Assembly (NCBI GenBank): GCA_000149265.1
Contig: CH002502.1
Span: 62,001 to 126,000, forward strand
Origin: Ciona savignyi
Taxonomy: Eukaryota; Chordata; Ascidiacea; Phlebobranchia; Cionidae
Direction of reading: 5' to 3'
DNA: 64,000 nt
The position numbers were made by a program, and so were the translations under genes. Positions 35,001 through 48,624 of the stretch are shown piece after piece. The notes beneath the pieces are model-generated. The model saw nothing but the letters and a program-made list of their open reading frames with translations, did no database searches and was not told the origin of the DNA. Numbering within the stretch: the stretch's first letter is position 1; every line of letters begins with the position of its first letter.

Positions 35001-35059
35001 TTCACCAATCTGAAAATTTAAACGTCCGCTTGGTCTTACTAGATTTGTCAGCGGATAAA

Positions 35060-35929
35060 TTTAAATGGAAATTTGTCTAGTCAGAAGTCACTATGCCACT
35101 ACTGGGAGCGAATTTCTTACCAAGATATACTCAAACTCGCTGTCATAACACCGTTTGGTTTATTGGAGTTCTTACAAAAGCCATATGAGTTAGAAAACTG
35201 CACAAACATTCCAACGTCTCAGGGATACAGCATGTCAATCATTGCCTCTCGTTTACAATTTTCTCGATGATAATCTTGTGGCCATCGCATTATCTTTTGA
35301 ACAGCATAAACATTTAAAACAGATCTTTAAACAGCTTAAGGAGGCGTACAACTAATTATTCTTCCTATCTCTTTAATGCAAACTGACCGCACAAAGAAGG
35401 CTGTCACTCAAAATCCTGACTTAGGAAGTCACAATCAAAAATTAAAGCTTGGATCTGCAGCCTAAACTCCAAATCTTAACTTTTGAACCCATACCCCTTC
35501 TTACATTGGCAAGTTTTTTTCCAAGAAAACAGCTAGCAGATGCACAATCAACACCTTTATTTCACCAAGCACTGCTTTACTATTACAAAACTTTACAGCT
35601 AAACAAGAACACCGACGCGTAGCCTAGCACATACTGCTTTTAATCAAACAAACATTGGGGAATCACCATCATTGTTTCTTAGCAAAACTCTCGTTTATAA
35701 ACAATGACAAAGGGAAGGTAGCACTCGTCACATCTTAATTGGTTATGCGCCATCTTAATGATTACTGACTTGTGATCAATTTAAAGTTTGGAGTTGGACA
35801 AATCAATTTCCTCGGACACCGCGTAAACAGAGATGGTGCTCAACCACTTCCGGACAAGGTAGAAGCAATTCAGCAGTTTCCCCGTCCCACTGTTATCAAG
35901 TCACTTCAGGCATTTGCTAGTATGATAAA
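35060..35929 (+). mobile_element. Decayed Ty3/gypsy relic, left portion (reverse transcriptase)
   Basis: Two stretches carry Ty3/gypsy RT signatures on the plus strand: AVITPFGLLEFLQKPYELEN around 35130-35200, and INFLGHRVNRDGAQPLPDKV followed by a Pro-rich FPRPT segment around 35805-35905. An unrelated ~430-base repeat (35346-35776) sits between them. The relic is old and clearly broken in several places; no LTR is recognisable. It continues on the far side of the BEL/Pao insertion. Confidence 0.65.
35346..35776 (-). repeat. Unclassified ~430-base repeat inserted in the gypsy relic
   Basis: Its reverse complement aligns with 22010-22285: both have GTGATTCCCCAATGT, GCTAGCTGTTTT, CAGATCCAAGCT and CAGGATTTTGAGTGACAG in the same order. 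It has no coding capacity and looks like a short non-autonomous element. Confidence 0.5.
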
Positions 35930-35934
35930 CTACT
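35930..35934. other. Target-site duplication, left (CTACT)
   Basis: CTACT directly precedes the first LTR and recurs at 49079-49083 directly after the third LTR. Five-base duplications are usual for BEL/Pao elements. Confidence 0.8.
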
Positions 35935-36395
35935 TGTAACATCTGTAAATCGTTTTGACTCAAAATTAATGTTTTTTGAAACGTCTATGTTCAGTATTGT
36001 GACGTCATTTTAGTAATAATTATTATGCTTTATATTCCTGCAACCTCGTGGTTTTCTTTCCCTTTTTGTACTGATTCCTCTACCGACACATACTGAAACA
36101 ATTTTACTGAATTTGAATAGACCTATATATACGGAAAAACAGTTGGTAAGCAAATTGATTATTAATATTTGTCGTTTATTTATGTGTATTTATGTTAAAT
36201 TGTATAATAGAAAACCGCTGATCGCTGATCGCTGATCGCTGATCGCTGATCGCTGAACGCTGAACACTCATCAGTAAATAAACTACCATCCACCAAGTGA
36301 GATCAAGTGTGCGGGCCAGCGCGTTAACACTGTTTTTCATGTAAAGGACTCGGGTGTTAAATTAAGTATAGGTCGCACCAAATAGAGGCCTTACA
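35935..36395 (+). repeat. BEL/Pao LTR 1
   Basis: 461 bases, TGTAACATCTG...CCTTACA, with five GCTGATC and two GCTGAAC heptamers near the 3' part. Apart from the heptamer count it closely matches LTR 3. Confidence 0.85.
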
Positions 36396-39300
36396 TAAGT
36401 TTTCAACTGATCCATATTAAATTTACTGATTCTTACTGATTAATGATTTATTGTTATACCTACCGATTACTGACCAACTGATTAATTTACTGTTACTTAC
36501 TGAATTTTGAATTTACTGTTATTGATTTCTACCGAACTTATTATTGTACCGATTTGTACTTGCCTTGCTGGTACTGTCTGTTACGTCACAGTAACCTTTA
36601 TTATCGTTGTATCTTTCCTGTTGCTGACATGGAATCTGTCGAAAGAAAGGACTTTGACCGGATAGAAATTATCCTGCGGCAAAAATATATGCTCGCTGAA
36701 GTGATGATGACGGACTCGAGCATGGGTCCAAAACTGAATGAGCTGATTACTGAGATTGAGCGCCTCTACGCCGAGTTGATGATCCTCGCGCCAAAGGCTT
36801 ACTCGCAAGAAGATTTAAACGACCAAGGCCACCCCCTTCTGCAATGTGTGGTACAAAGCCAACTAGAATTTAAAGGGAGGGCTACTGAATGGCTTCTAAG
36901 TGCCGAAAAGGCTCCCAGGCATAACAACGTTCGTCCAATATGACGAGGAGTTCTAGGTCAAGTACAAAACGACGGGAAGCGTATGTCCAAGCTCAGAAGG
37001 CTCGTCTTGAAGCACAGCAAGTCGCTGAAAGTGCTCGTGAGCGTGCAGAACTAGAGGCTAGAGAAGCTGAGCGCAAAGCAGAGTTGGCCGAGCTTGAATT
37101 ACGTGCTTGGGATGAGCAGCTCCCAACTCCACACATCGAAAATGTTGCCGTCAACCCCACCACGAAACACATACCGATTGCTGCAGAGGTGGGTGCGATG
37201 CCACGACATGAGGCACATAAAGAACCGATGATTCGGCCGCTGCCGAATGGTGACGACGCTTATCAAACACCGCCACGTAAACGTACAGAACCTGCCGTGC
37301 TGAACTATCGACAAATGAATGCTGACGTTACTCTACCGCCACGACCAGAAATAATGAAATTTAACGGAGACCCTCTAGATTACCATGAATTTGTACGGAA
37401 TTTTGAAACCCATATAGAGCAACATGTAATGTCAGATACGACCCGTTTGATCTACTTGCTACAGCAGTGTGAACCTGAGGTACGGCGTCAATTGTCGCAC
37501 TACACTAAGGATGCTCTAAGTGGTTACCGATTGGCCCGTGAACAGTTGTTTCAACTGTATGGGAGACCACACATTACCTACAAGGCTTGCAGTAAACTGC
37601 TGGCGAAGACGCCGGTCGTTGGAGAAAGGGATCCAGCCGGATTATTGAAACTAGACATATTGTTACAGAGATGTAAGAGTGCCCTTGCTGACGTCGGAGA
37701 ATACGCGGGAATTAACTCACTGCACTGCCTATTACCGATTATAAACAAATTGCCTGAGAGCCTACAGACAAAGTGGATCGAGTGGTCTGTCTGCGTTGCT
37801 GAGGAGAAATGCCGGGACGCTGGCTTCCTAGACCTCGTTGCGTTTGTCGCAAGACAATCGAAGATTTATAATTCTCTGTATGGAGAAAGCTTGTACAGTC
37901 GTGAGCCAGGACGATACCGGAAAGCAGCCGCCTTCAATACCCTACACGAGATTACAGAACAATTACCGACTATGTGCGATTTATGCGACAAGAAGCATGC
38001 GCTACCGCAGTGCTTTAAATTCAAGAAAATGAACGGACGCGAACGACGCGAGTTGGCATCTGTCAAGGGATTGTGTTTTCGGTGCCTGCAAAGAGGTCAC
38101 CGTGTGGCAGAATGTCCTTCAGCAGAATGCTGTGGGGAATGTAAAAGTACGTATCACCACTCGCTTTTGCACTACAGATTTACTAAAGTTCCCAAACCCG
38201 ACAAAACTGATGATCAAGCGAAAGCAGCGACGTCATGCTCTTCCATACTTTTTGAAAGTCCCCAGTCTTATCATACAGAAGAGTACAAAGCGAAGGGCGT
38301 ATACATGTGCGTGGTACCAGTGAACGTCCGATACAAGAACCGCGAGGTGCTGACTTACGCCTTTCTCGATTCCGGATCTTCGGCCACGTTATGTAACAGT
38401 ACTCTAACGAGCGCTCTTGGCATTACAGGAACTCCCAAACAGATATCCCTGACCACCCTCTGTGCTGAATCGACGTACAACGGTATCACTACTGACCTAA
38501 CCGTTTGTTCATTAGACGGTGAAACTGAAGTTGAAATACAGAATGTAGTGTCAGTGGACCATATTCCAGTACGACCAAACATTCTTCCACGAAGGAATGT
38601 GTTAGATAAAATGAATCACCTGAAAGGTATAGAATTTCCACAAGTTGATGGTGGCACCGTTACCCTTCTCATCGAAATAGATGTACCAGAAGCGTTGTGG
38701 GTACAGAAAGTCCTCAAAGGAAAAAGAGATGAACCTGTTGCGTGGAAAACGCCCTTCGGTTGGTCTTTGATGGGCCCCTCCCTATCGCCGTGTTCATCGA
38801 CCACTATACAGAACAATTTAACGACGACGTCTGACGCTTTATCACGTCAGATTAATCGCCTATGGAACACTGACTTTGGCGATTCGACGGCCGTCCTCGC
38901 GTCGCCAACGTCAAGAGAAGATCGTATTGCCCATGAATTAATGAAAAAGTCAGTCTCTGTGGTAAATGGCCATTTCCAATTACCACTGCCGAAAAAACCT
39001 TGTGCTCGTGAGTTACCTGACAATCGCGTGATGGCGCAAAAGCGCGCTGATGGTCTCAAGAGACGTTTACTGAAAAACGACGAACTACACGTGAAATATA
39101 CTGATGCTGTACAGTCATACATTGAAAAGGGGTATGCGCGGGAAGTACCCGCTACTGAAATTCACGCTTCTAGAAAACGGTGGTTTATTCCCCACCACCC
39201 TGTCGTACATCCACGCAAGCCCGGTAAAGTGCGTGTGGTGTTTGATTGCGCGGCGAAACATAATGGCCTTTCGCTAAACGATGTACTGATGCAAGGACCA

Positions 39301-39571
39301 GATTTAACGAACAGTCTCATAGGTGTGCTGACTCGCTTTCGTCAGAACCAAATCGCCCTAGTGGCCGACGTGGAAGGAATGTTCCACCAAGTTAGAGTCG
39401 ATCCAAGGGATACTGATATGCTGAGCTTTCTTTGGTGGAAAGGTGGCAATTTACAAGATAACCCGACTGTGTACCAGATGCTGGTCCATTTGTTTGGTGC
39501 GACGTCGTCACCTAGCTGCGCGGCATTCTGTTTAAAGGAATGCGCCCGTGGTACGGAGACGATTACGACGA

Positions 39572-39671
39572 NNNNNNNNNNNNNNNNNNNNNNNNNNNNN
39601 NNNNNNNNNNNNNNNNNNNNNNNNNNNNNNNNNNNNNNNNNNNNNNNNNNNNNNNNNNNNNNNNNNNNNNN
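39572..39671. other. Assembly gap (100 N)
   Basis: Gap placeholder inside the BEL/Pao reverse transcriptase region. The flanking contigs overlap in content (38243-39571 versus 39866-41195), suggesting two contig ends that should have been merged or that come from two copies. Confidence 0.95.
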
Positions 39672-39865
39672 TGCGCGCAAGGGTCGCCGCCCGGACAAAG
39701 AGAGATGCGCGCCGCACCTGCCCCGTTCGCGGGGCCGGGGAAGCCGTTCGAGCAGCGTCGTGTCGCGGTCCGGGACTGTCCTCAGTCCCGGGTCGTCTCG
39801 GCGCGGTTCCGAGCGTTCGTTCCCTCGCGAGGTGCCTCGGGTCATCGGCTGACGCCAGTCACCTT
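39672..39865. other. GC-rich foreign-looking segment at a contig edge
   Basis: About 190 bases with far higher GC than anything else in the window, rich in CpG (CGCGGGGCCGGGG, GGTCCGGGACTGTCC). It belongs neither to the element nor to the flanking genome. Ribosomal spacer DNA, a contaminant or a chimeric read end are possible; none can be decided here. Confidence 0.5.
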
Positions 39866-42800
39866 CCCTACCATACTTTTGAAAGTCCCCTGTCTTATCA
39901 TACCAGAAAGAGTACAAAGCGAAGGGCGTATACATGTGCGTGGTACCAGTGAACGTCCGATACAAGAACCGCGAGGTGCGGACTTACGCCTTTCTCGATT
40001 CCGGATCTTCGGCCACGTTATGTAACAGTACTCTAACGAGCGCTCTTGGCATTACAGGAACTCCCAAACAGGATATCCCCTGACCACCCTCTGTGCTGAA
40101 TCGACGTACAACGGTATCACTACTGACACTAACCGTTTGTTCATTAGACGGTGAAACTGAAGTTGAAATACAGAATGTAGTGTCAGTGGACCATATTCCA
40201 GTACGACCAAACATTCTTCCACGAAGGAATGTGTTAGATAAAATGAATCACCTGAAAGGTATAGAATTTCCACAAGTTGATGGTGGCACCGTTACCCTTC
40301 TCATCGGAATAGATGTACCAGAAGCGTTGTGGGTACAGAAAGTCCTCAAAGGAAAAAGAGATGAACCTGTTGCGTGGAAAACGCCCTTCGGTTGGTCTTT
40401 GATGGGCCCCTCCCTATCGCCGTGTTCATCGACCACTATACAGAACAATTTAACGACGACGTCTGACGCTTTATCACGTCAGATTAATCGCCTATGGAAC
40501 ACTGACTTTGGCGATTCGACGGCCGTCCTCGCGTCGCCAACGTCAAGAGAAGATCGTATTGCCCATGAATTAATGAAAAAGTCAGTCTCTGTGGTAAATG
40601 GCCATTTCCAATTACCACTGCCGAAAAAACCTTGTGCTCGTGAGTTACCTGACAATCGCGTGATGGCGCAAAAGCGCGCTGATGGTCTCAAGAGACGTTT
40701 ACTGAAAAACGACGAACTACACGTGAAATATACTGATGCTGTACAGTCATACATTGAAAAGGGGTATGCGCGGGAAGTACCCGCTACTGAAATTCACGCT
40801 TCTAGAAAACGGTGGTTTATTCCCCACCACCCTGTCGTACATCCACGCAAGCCCGGTAAAGTGCGTGTGGTGTTTGATTGCGCGGCGAAACATAATGGCC
40901 TTTCGCTAAACGATGTACTGATGCAAGGACCAGATTTAACGAACAGTCTCATAGGTGTGCTGACTCGCTTTCGTCAGAACCAAATCGCCCTAGTGGCCGA
41001 CGTGGAAGGAATGTTCCACCAAGTTAGAGTCGATCCAAGGGATACTGATATGCTGAGCTTTCTTTGGTGGAAAGGTGGCAATTTACAAGATAACCCGACT
41101 GTGTACCAGATGCTGGTCCATTTGTTTGGTGCGACGTCGTCACCTAGCTGCGCGGCATTCTGTTTAAAGGAATGCGCCCGTGTGTACGGAGACGATTACG
41201 ACAATTTGGCTGCGAATGTGGTCAAGAATAACTTTTACGTCGACGACTGCTTAGTGTCTGTCGAGAACATAGATAAAGCTACCAAGCTAGTAACTGATCT
41301 GCGAGAGCTGCTTGCTCGTGCAGGATTCCACCTAACGAAATGGTTGTCTAACAATGCGGAAGTACTGAAAACGATTCCTGAAAACGAAAGAGCGAAGAAC
41401 GCGTCTTCTCTTAATATCGATGCTTGCTTGGACGAGCGCGTCCTTGGTGTGCAATGGAGAGTCCAATCGGATGAATTTTCATTTACTGTTACACCACAGA
41501 AGAAGCCGGTAACCAGAAGAGGAATTTTGTCGGTCGTTAGCTCGATATACGACCCCCTGGGTTTCGCGGCCCCCGTCCTGATTAAAGGAAGGCTGTTGTG
41601 GCAGAGACTGTGTAAACGAGGATTAAACTGGGATGAAAAGGTCTCCCAAGAAGAGGAAAATGAGTGGATCAACTGGCTGGAAGATTTACCTGGACTTGAA
41701 CAAGTTAGAGTCCAACGCTGCTTTAAACCACCGTCACTGGGAAAAGTTATTCATACTGAACTTCATCACTTTGCAGATGCATCTACCGTGGCTTATGGCG
41801 CAGTGTCTTATCTGCGTTTTATTGATATTAAAGGAAATATACATTGCTCGTTTCTCATCGGAAAAGCCAGAGTAGCTCCGATGAGCACCATGTCTATTCC
41901 ACGACTTGAATTAACGGCAGCCGTTCTAGCTGTCCGCCATGACCAATTAGCCAGAAGAGAATTAAACTTGACGAGCTGCCAATCAACCTTTTGGACAGAT
42001 TCCACCGCGGTATTACAGACAATATACAATTGTAAGAAACGATTTCCTCACGTTTGTTGCCAACCGAATCGCCGAAATCGAGCGCTATGCAGATATTAAT
42101 CGTTGGAAATTCGTCCCTACTGAACTGAATCCCGCCGATGACGCAACTCGCGGACTTACCACTAAACTACTGACACAATCCGGACGATGGATAAATGGAC
42201 CCGACTTTCTATGGCAAGCGGAGAGCAAATGGCCTGTATGTCCAGTGTCGCTTCCAAAGGGCCTGCTTACTGACGAAGCTTTGAATACACTGTTCGTAGA
42301 AGTGGAATCGATTGTTAATTCAAGGCCGCTCGTTCCTGTCATTATCGATCCGCACAGCGATGAACCGATAACGCCGAATCACTTGCTGTTACTGCGTGAT
42401 TCACCAAATGAAGCTCCAGGCCTCTTCGATGAGAAAGCGTCGTACGCAAGACGAAGATGGGTCCAAGTGCAACATATGGCTAATATATATTTTGGAAACG
42501 CTGGGTGTCAGAATTTTTGCCCAATTTGATTAAACGCCAAAGGTGGTACAGCAAAAGATCAAACTTTAAAATCAACGATATAGTGCTGCTAGTGGACGAG
42601 AGCCAGCCCCGTTCGAAGTGGGTACTGGGCCGTGTAATGGACACATATGCTGATAAACACGGAGTCGTGCGTACGGTTCTGGTTAAGACGCCCAACAGTC
42701 TCGTAAAGCGGCCAATTGCTAAATTGTGTCTGATTGTTGATTCCGAAGATTCCTAAACGTTTGATACGTAGCCTTTGTATTTCGTTTATATGACACCACT

Positions 42801-43075
42801 TCCCTTTTGCGTGTGTACTGACCGCTTAACGCATTTCTACCGATATATTTCTGCGCAATTACTGATTCTGTTTGTGTACTGATTTTCTTTCCCTACGTTC
42901 TTGCTGACGTATTTCACTCGCATCGCAAACTTGCCGTTATTGTTCGCTGATACTACGTGTTTTTGCCCCTTTTACCGTTTTAAAGTATGTACCTTCCGAT
43001 ATTTCGTTGTTGTTCACTTTACCGATGTTTTGTAATGTTTTTTAAATATATGGGACATATATTTGTGGGGGGGTA

Positions 43076-43539
43076 TGTAACATCTGTAAATCTGTTTTGA
43101 CTTAAAATTAATGTTTTTTGAAACGTCTATGTTCAGTATTGTGACGTCATTTTAGTAATAATTATTATGCTTTATATTTCTGCAACCTCGTGGTTTTCTT
43201 TCCTTTTTTGTTCTGATTCCTCTACCGACACATACTGAAACAATTTTACTGAATTTGAATAGACCTATATATACGGAAAAAACAGTTGGTAAGCAAATTG
43301 ATTATTAATATTTGTCGTTTATTTATGTGTATTTATGTTAAATTGTATAATAGAAAACCAGCTGAACGCTGAACGCTGATCGCTGATCGCTGATCGCTGA
43401 ACGCTGAACACTCATCAGTAAATAAACTACCATCAACCAAGTGAGATCAAGTGTGCGGGCCAGCGCGTTAACACTGTTTTTCATGATAAGGACTCGGGTG
43501 TTTAATTAAGTATAGGTCGCACCAAATAGAGGCCTTACA
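43076..43539 (+). repeat. BEL/Pao LTR 2 (middle)
   Basis: 464 bases. Heptamer array differs from the outer LTRs (two GCTGAAC, three GCTGATC, two GCTGAAC), and a few substitutions near the 5' end set it apart (CTGTAAATCTGTTTTGACTT). Confidence 0.85.
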
Positions 43540-43772
43540 TAAGTTTTCAACTGATCCATATTGAATTTACTGATTCTTACTGATTAATGATTTATTGTTA
43601 TACCTACCGATTACTGACCAACTGATTAATTTACTGTTACTTACTGAATTTTGAATTTACTGTTACTGATTTCTACCGAACTTATTATTGTACCGATTTG
43701 TACTTGCTTTGCTGGTACTGTCTGTTACGTCACAGTAACCTTTATTATCGTTGTATCTTTCCTGTTGCTGAA

Positions 43773-46700
43773 ATGGAATCTGTCGAAAGAAAGGACTTTG
43801 ACCGGATAGAAATTATCCTGCGGCAAAAATATATGCTCGCTGAAGTGATGATGACGGACTCGAGCATGGGTCCAAAATTGAATGAGCTGATTACTGAGAT
43901 TGAGCGCCTCTACGCCGAGTTGATGATCCTCGCGCCAAAGGCTTACTCGCAAGAAGATTTAAACGACCAAGGCCACCCCCTTCTGCAATGTGTGGTACAA
44001 AGCCAACTAGAATTTAAAGGGAGGGCTACTGAATGGCTTCCAAGTGCCAAAAAGGCTCCCAGCATAACAACGTCGTCCAACATGACGAGGAGTTCTAGGT
44101 CAAGTACAAAACGACGGGAAGCGTATGTCCAAGCTCAGAAGGCTCGTCTTGAAGCACAGCAAGTCGCTGAAAGTGCTCGTGAGCGTGCAGAACTAGAGGC
44201 TAGAGAAGCCGAGAACAGAGCGGCTTTACAGACAAGAGAAGCTGAGCGCAAAGCAGAGTTGGCCGAGCTTGAATTACGTGCTTGGGATGAGCAGCTCCCA
44301 ACTCCACACATCGAAAATGTTGCCGTCAACCCCACCACGAAACACATACCGATTGCTGCAGAGGTGGGTGCGATGCCACGACATGATGCACATAAAGAAT
44401 TGATGCTTCGGCCGCTGCCGAATGGTGACGACGCTTATCAAACAACGCCACGTAAACGTACAGAACCTGCCGTGCTGAACTATCGACAAATGAATGCTGA
44501 CGTTACTCTACCGCCACGACCAGAAATAATGAAATTTAACGGAGACCCTCTAGATTACCATGAATTTGTACGGAATTTTGAAACCCATATAGAGCAACAT
44601 GTAAAGTCAGATACGACCCGTTTGATCTACTTGCTACAGCAGTGTGAACCTGAGGTACGGCGTCAATTGTCGCACTACACTAAGGATGCTCTAAGTGGTT
44701 ACCGATTGGCCCGTGAACAGTTGTTTCAACTGTATGGGAGACCACACATTACCTCCAAGGCTTGCAGTAAACTGCTGGCGAAGACGCCGGTCGTTGGAGA
44801 AAGGGATCCAGCCGGATTATTGAAACTAGACATATTGTTACAGAGATGTAAGAGTGCCCTTGCCGACGTCGGAGAATACGCGGGAATTAACTCACTGCAC
44901 TGCCTATTACCGATTATAAACAAATTGCCTGAGAGCCTACAGACAAAGTGGATCGAGTGGTCTGTCTGCGTTGCTGAGGAGAAATGCCGGGACGCTGGCT
45001 TCCTACGACCTCGTTGCGTTTGTCGCAAGACAATCTAAGATTTATAATTCTCTGTATGGAGAAAGCTTGTACAGTCGTGAGCCAGGACGATACCGGAAAG
45101 CAGCCGCCTTCAATACCCTACACGAGATTACAGAACAATTACCGACTATGTGCGATTTATGCGACAAGAAGCATGCGCTACCGCAGTGCTTTAAATTCAA
45201 GAAAATGAACGGACGCGAACGACGCGAGTTGGCATCTGTCAAGGGATTGTGTTTTCGGTGCCTGCAAAGAGGTCACCGTGTGGCAGAATGTCCTTCAGCA
45301 GAATGCTGTGGGGAATGTAAAAGTACGTATCACCACTCGCTTTTGCACTACAGATTTACTAAAGTTCCCAAACCCGACAAAACTGATGATCAAGCGAAAG
45401 CAGCGACGTCATGCTCTTCCATACTTTTTGAAAGTCCCCAGTCTTATCATACAGAAGAGTACAAAGCGAAGGGCGTATACATGTGCGTGGTACCAGTGAA
45501 CGTCCGATACAAGAACCGCGAGGTGCTGACTTACGCCTTTCTCGATTCCGGATCTTCGGCCACGTTATGTAACAGTACTCTAACGAGCGCTCTTGGCATT
45601 ACAGGAACTCCCAAACAGATATCCCTGACCACCCTCTGTGCTGAATCGACGTACAACGGTATCACTACTGACCTAACCGTTTGTTCATATAGACGGTGAA
45701 ACTGAAGTTGAAATACAGAATGTAGTGTCAGTGGACCATATTCCAGTACGACCAAACATTCTTCCACGAAGGAATGTGTTAGATAAAATGAATCACCTGA
45801 AAGGTATAGAATTTCCACAAGTTGATGGTGGCACCGTTACCCTTCTCATCGGAATAGATGTACCAGAAGCGTTGTGGGTACAGAAAGTCCTCAAAGGAAA
45901 AAGAGATGAACCTGTTGCGTGGAAAACGCCCTTCGGTTGGTCTTTGATGGGCCCCTCCCTATCGCCGTGTTCATCGACCACTATACAGAACAATTTAACG
46001 ACGACGTCTGACGCTTTATCACGTCAGATTAATCGCCTATGGAACACTGACTTTGGCGATTCGACGGCCGTCCTCGCGTCGCCAACGTCAAGAGAAGATC
46101 GTATTGCCCATGAATTAATGAAAAAGTCAGTCTCTGTGGTAAATGGCCATTTCCAATTACCACTGCCGAAAAAACCTTGTGCTCGTGAGTTACCTGACAA
46201 TCGCGTGATGGCGCAAAAGCGCGCTGATGGTCTCAAGAGACGTTTACTGAAAAACGACGAACTACACGTGAAATATACTGATGCTGTACAGTCATACATT
46301 GAAAAGGGGTATGCGCGGGAAGTACCCGCTACTGAAATTCACGCTTCTAGAAAACGGTGGTTTATTCCCCACCACCCTGTCGTACATCCACGCAAGCCCG
46401 GTAAAGTGCGTGTGGTGTTTGATTGCGCGGCGAAACATAATGGCCTTTCGCTAAACGATGTACTGATGCAAGGACCAGATTTAACGAACAGTCTCATAGG
46501 TGTGCTGACTCGCTTTCGTCAGAACCAAATCGCCCTAGTGGCCGACGTGGAAGGAATGTTCCACCAAGTTAGAGTCGATCCAAGGGATACTGATATGCTG
46601 AGCTTTCTTTGGTGGAAAGGTGGCAATTTACAAGATAACCCGACTGTGTACCAGATGCTGGTCCATTTGTTTGGTGCGACGTCGTCACCTAGCTGCGCGG

Positions 46701-48300
46701 CATTCTGTTTAAAGGAATGCGCCCGTGTGTACGGAGACGATTACGACGATTTGGCTGCGAATGTGGTCAAGAATAACTTTTACGTCGACGACTGCTTAGT
46801 GTCTGTCGAGAACATAGATAAAGCTACCAAGCTTGTAACTGATCTGCGAGAGCTGCTTGCTCGTACAGGATTCCACCTAACGAAATGGTTGTCTAACAAT
46901 GCGGAAGTACTGAAAACGATTCCTGAAAAGGAAAGAGCGAAGAACGCGTCTTCTCTTAATATCGATGCTTGCTTGGACGAGCGCGTCCTTGGTGTGCAAT
47001 GGAGAGTCCAATCGGATGAATTTTCATTTACTGTTACACCACAGAAGAAGCCGGTAACCAGAAGAGGAATTTTGTCGGTCGTTAGCTCGATATACGACCC
47101 CCTGGGTTTCGCGGCCCCCGTCCTGATTAAAGGAAGGCTGTTGTGGCAGAGACTGTGTAAACGAGGATTAAACTGGGATGAAAAGGTCTCCCAAGAAGAG
47201 GAAAATGAGTGGATCAACTGGCTGGAAGATTTACCTGGACTTGAACAAGTTAGAGTCCAACGCTGCTTTAAACCACCGTCACTGGGAAAAGTTATTCATA
47301 CTGAACTTCATCACTTTGCAGATGCATCTACCGTGGCTTATGGCGCAGTGTCTTATCTGCGTTTTATTGATATTAAAGGAAATATACATTGCTCGTTTCT
47401 CATCGGAAAAGCCAGAGTAGCTCCGATGAGCACCATGTCTATTCCACGACTTGAATTAACGGCAGCCGTTCTAGCTGTCCGCCATGACCAATTAGCCAGA
47501 AGAGAATTAAACTTGACGAGCTGCCAATCAACCTTTTGGACAGATTCCACCGCGGTATTACAGACAATATACAATTGTAAGAAACGATTTCCTACGTTTG
47601 TTGCCAACCGAATCGCCGAAATCGAGCGCTATGCAGATATTAATCGTTGGAAATTCGTCCCTACTGAACTGAATCCCGCCGATGACGCAACTCGCGGACT
47701 TACCACTAAACTACTGACACAATCCGGACGATGGATAAATGGACCCGACTTTCTATGGCAAGCGGAGAGCAAATGGCCTGTATGTCCAGTGTCGCTTCCA
47801 GAAGGGCCTGCTTACTGACGGAAGCTTTGAATACACTGTTCGTAGAAGTGGAATCGATTGTTAATTCAAGGCCGCTCGTTCCTGTCATTATCGATCCGCA
47901 CAGCGATGAACCGATAACGCCGAATCACTTGCTGTTACTGCGTGATTCACCAAATGAAGCTCCAGGCCTCTTCGATGAGAAAGCGTCGTACGCAAGACGA
48001 AGATGGGTCCAAGTGCAACATATGGCCAATATATTTTGGAAACGCTGGGTGTCAGAATTTTTGCCCAATTTGATTAAACGCCAAAAGTGGTACAGCAAAA
48101 GATCAAACTTTGAAATCAACGATATAGTGCTGCTAGTGGACGAGAGCCAGCCTCGTTCGAAGTGGGTACTGGGCCGTGTAATGGACACATATGCTGATAA
48201 ATACGGAGTCGTGCGTACGGTTCTGGTTAAGACGCCCAACAGTCTCGTAAAGCGGCCAATTGCTAAATTGTGTCTGATTGTTGATTCCGAAGATTCCTAA
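43773..48300 (+). mobile_element. BEL/Pao internal region, copy 2
   Basis: Same order of parts as copy 1 and no assembly gap. Compared with copy 1 the gag part has a longer Ala/Glu-rich coiled-coil-like stretch (REAENRAALQTREAERKAE). Broken by a few changes, otherwise nearly identical to copy 1. Confidence 0.8.
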
Positions 48301-48624
48301 ACGTTTGATACGTAGCCTTTGTATTTCGTTTATATGACACCACTTCCCTTTATTGCGTGTGTACTGACCGCTTAACGCATTTCTACCGATATATTTCTGC
48401 GCAATTACTGATTCTGTTTATGTACTGATTTTCTTTCCTACGTTCTTGCTGACACATTTCACTCGCATCGCAAACTTGCCGTTATTGTTCGCTGATACTA
48501 CGTGTTTTTGCCTCTTTTACCGTTTTGAAGTATGTACCTTCCGATATTTCGTTGTTGTTCACTTTACCGATGTTTTGTAATGTTTTTTTTTTAAATATAT
48601 GGGACATATATTTGTGGGGGGGTA

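Larger units (their letters stand above)
36629..42756 (+). mobile_element. BEL/Pao internal region, copy 1
   Basis: Begins MESVERKDFDRIEIILRQKY and contains PEIMKFNGDPLDYHEF (DUF1759-like), zinc-knuckle CFRCLQRGHRVAEC, AFLDSGSSATLC (aspartic protease), VADVEGMFHQVRVDPRDTD and NNFYVDDCLVS (reverse transcriptase), and SIVNSRPL..DPHSDEPITP near the end. A 100-N gap at 39572-39671 is followed by ~190 GC-rich bases and then by element sequence already present before the gap, so about 1.3 kb occurs twice. The region is broken. Confidence 0.8.

Noticed and set aside
39672-39865. GC-rich patch as a host CpG-island promoter or an rRNA gene
   Set aside because: It sits against an assembly gap inside a retroelement and no conserved rRNA core sequence is recognisable, so it is recorded only as an anomalous contig edge.
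36581-48239. Numerous minus-strand open frames (for example 41235-41672 and 46780-47217) inside the retroelement
   Set aside because: They mirror the pol reading frame and have no features of their own.
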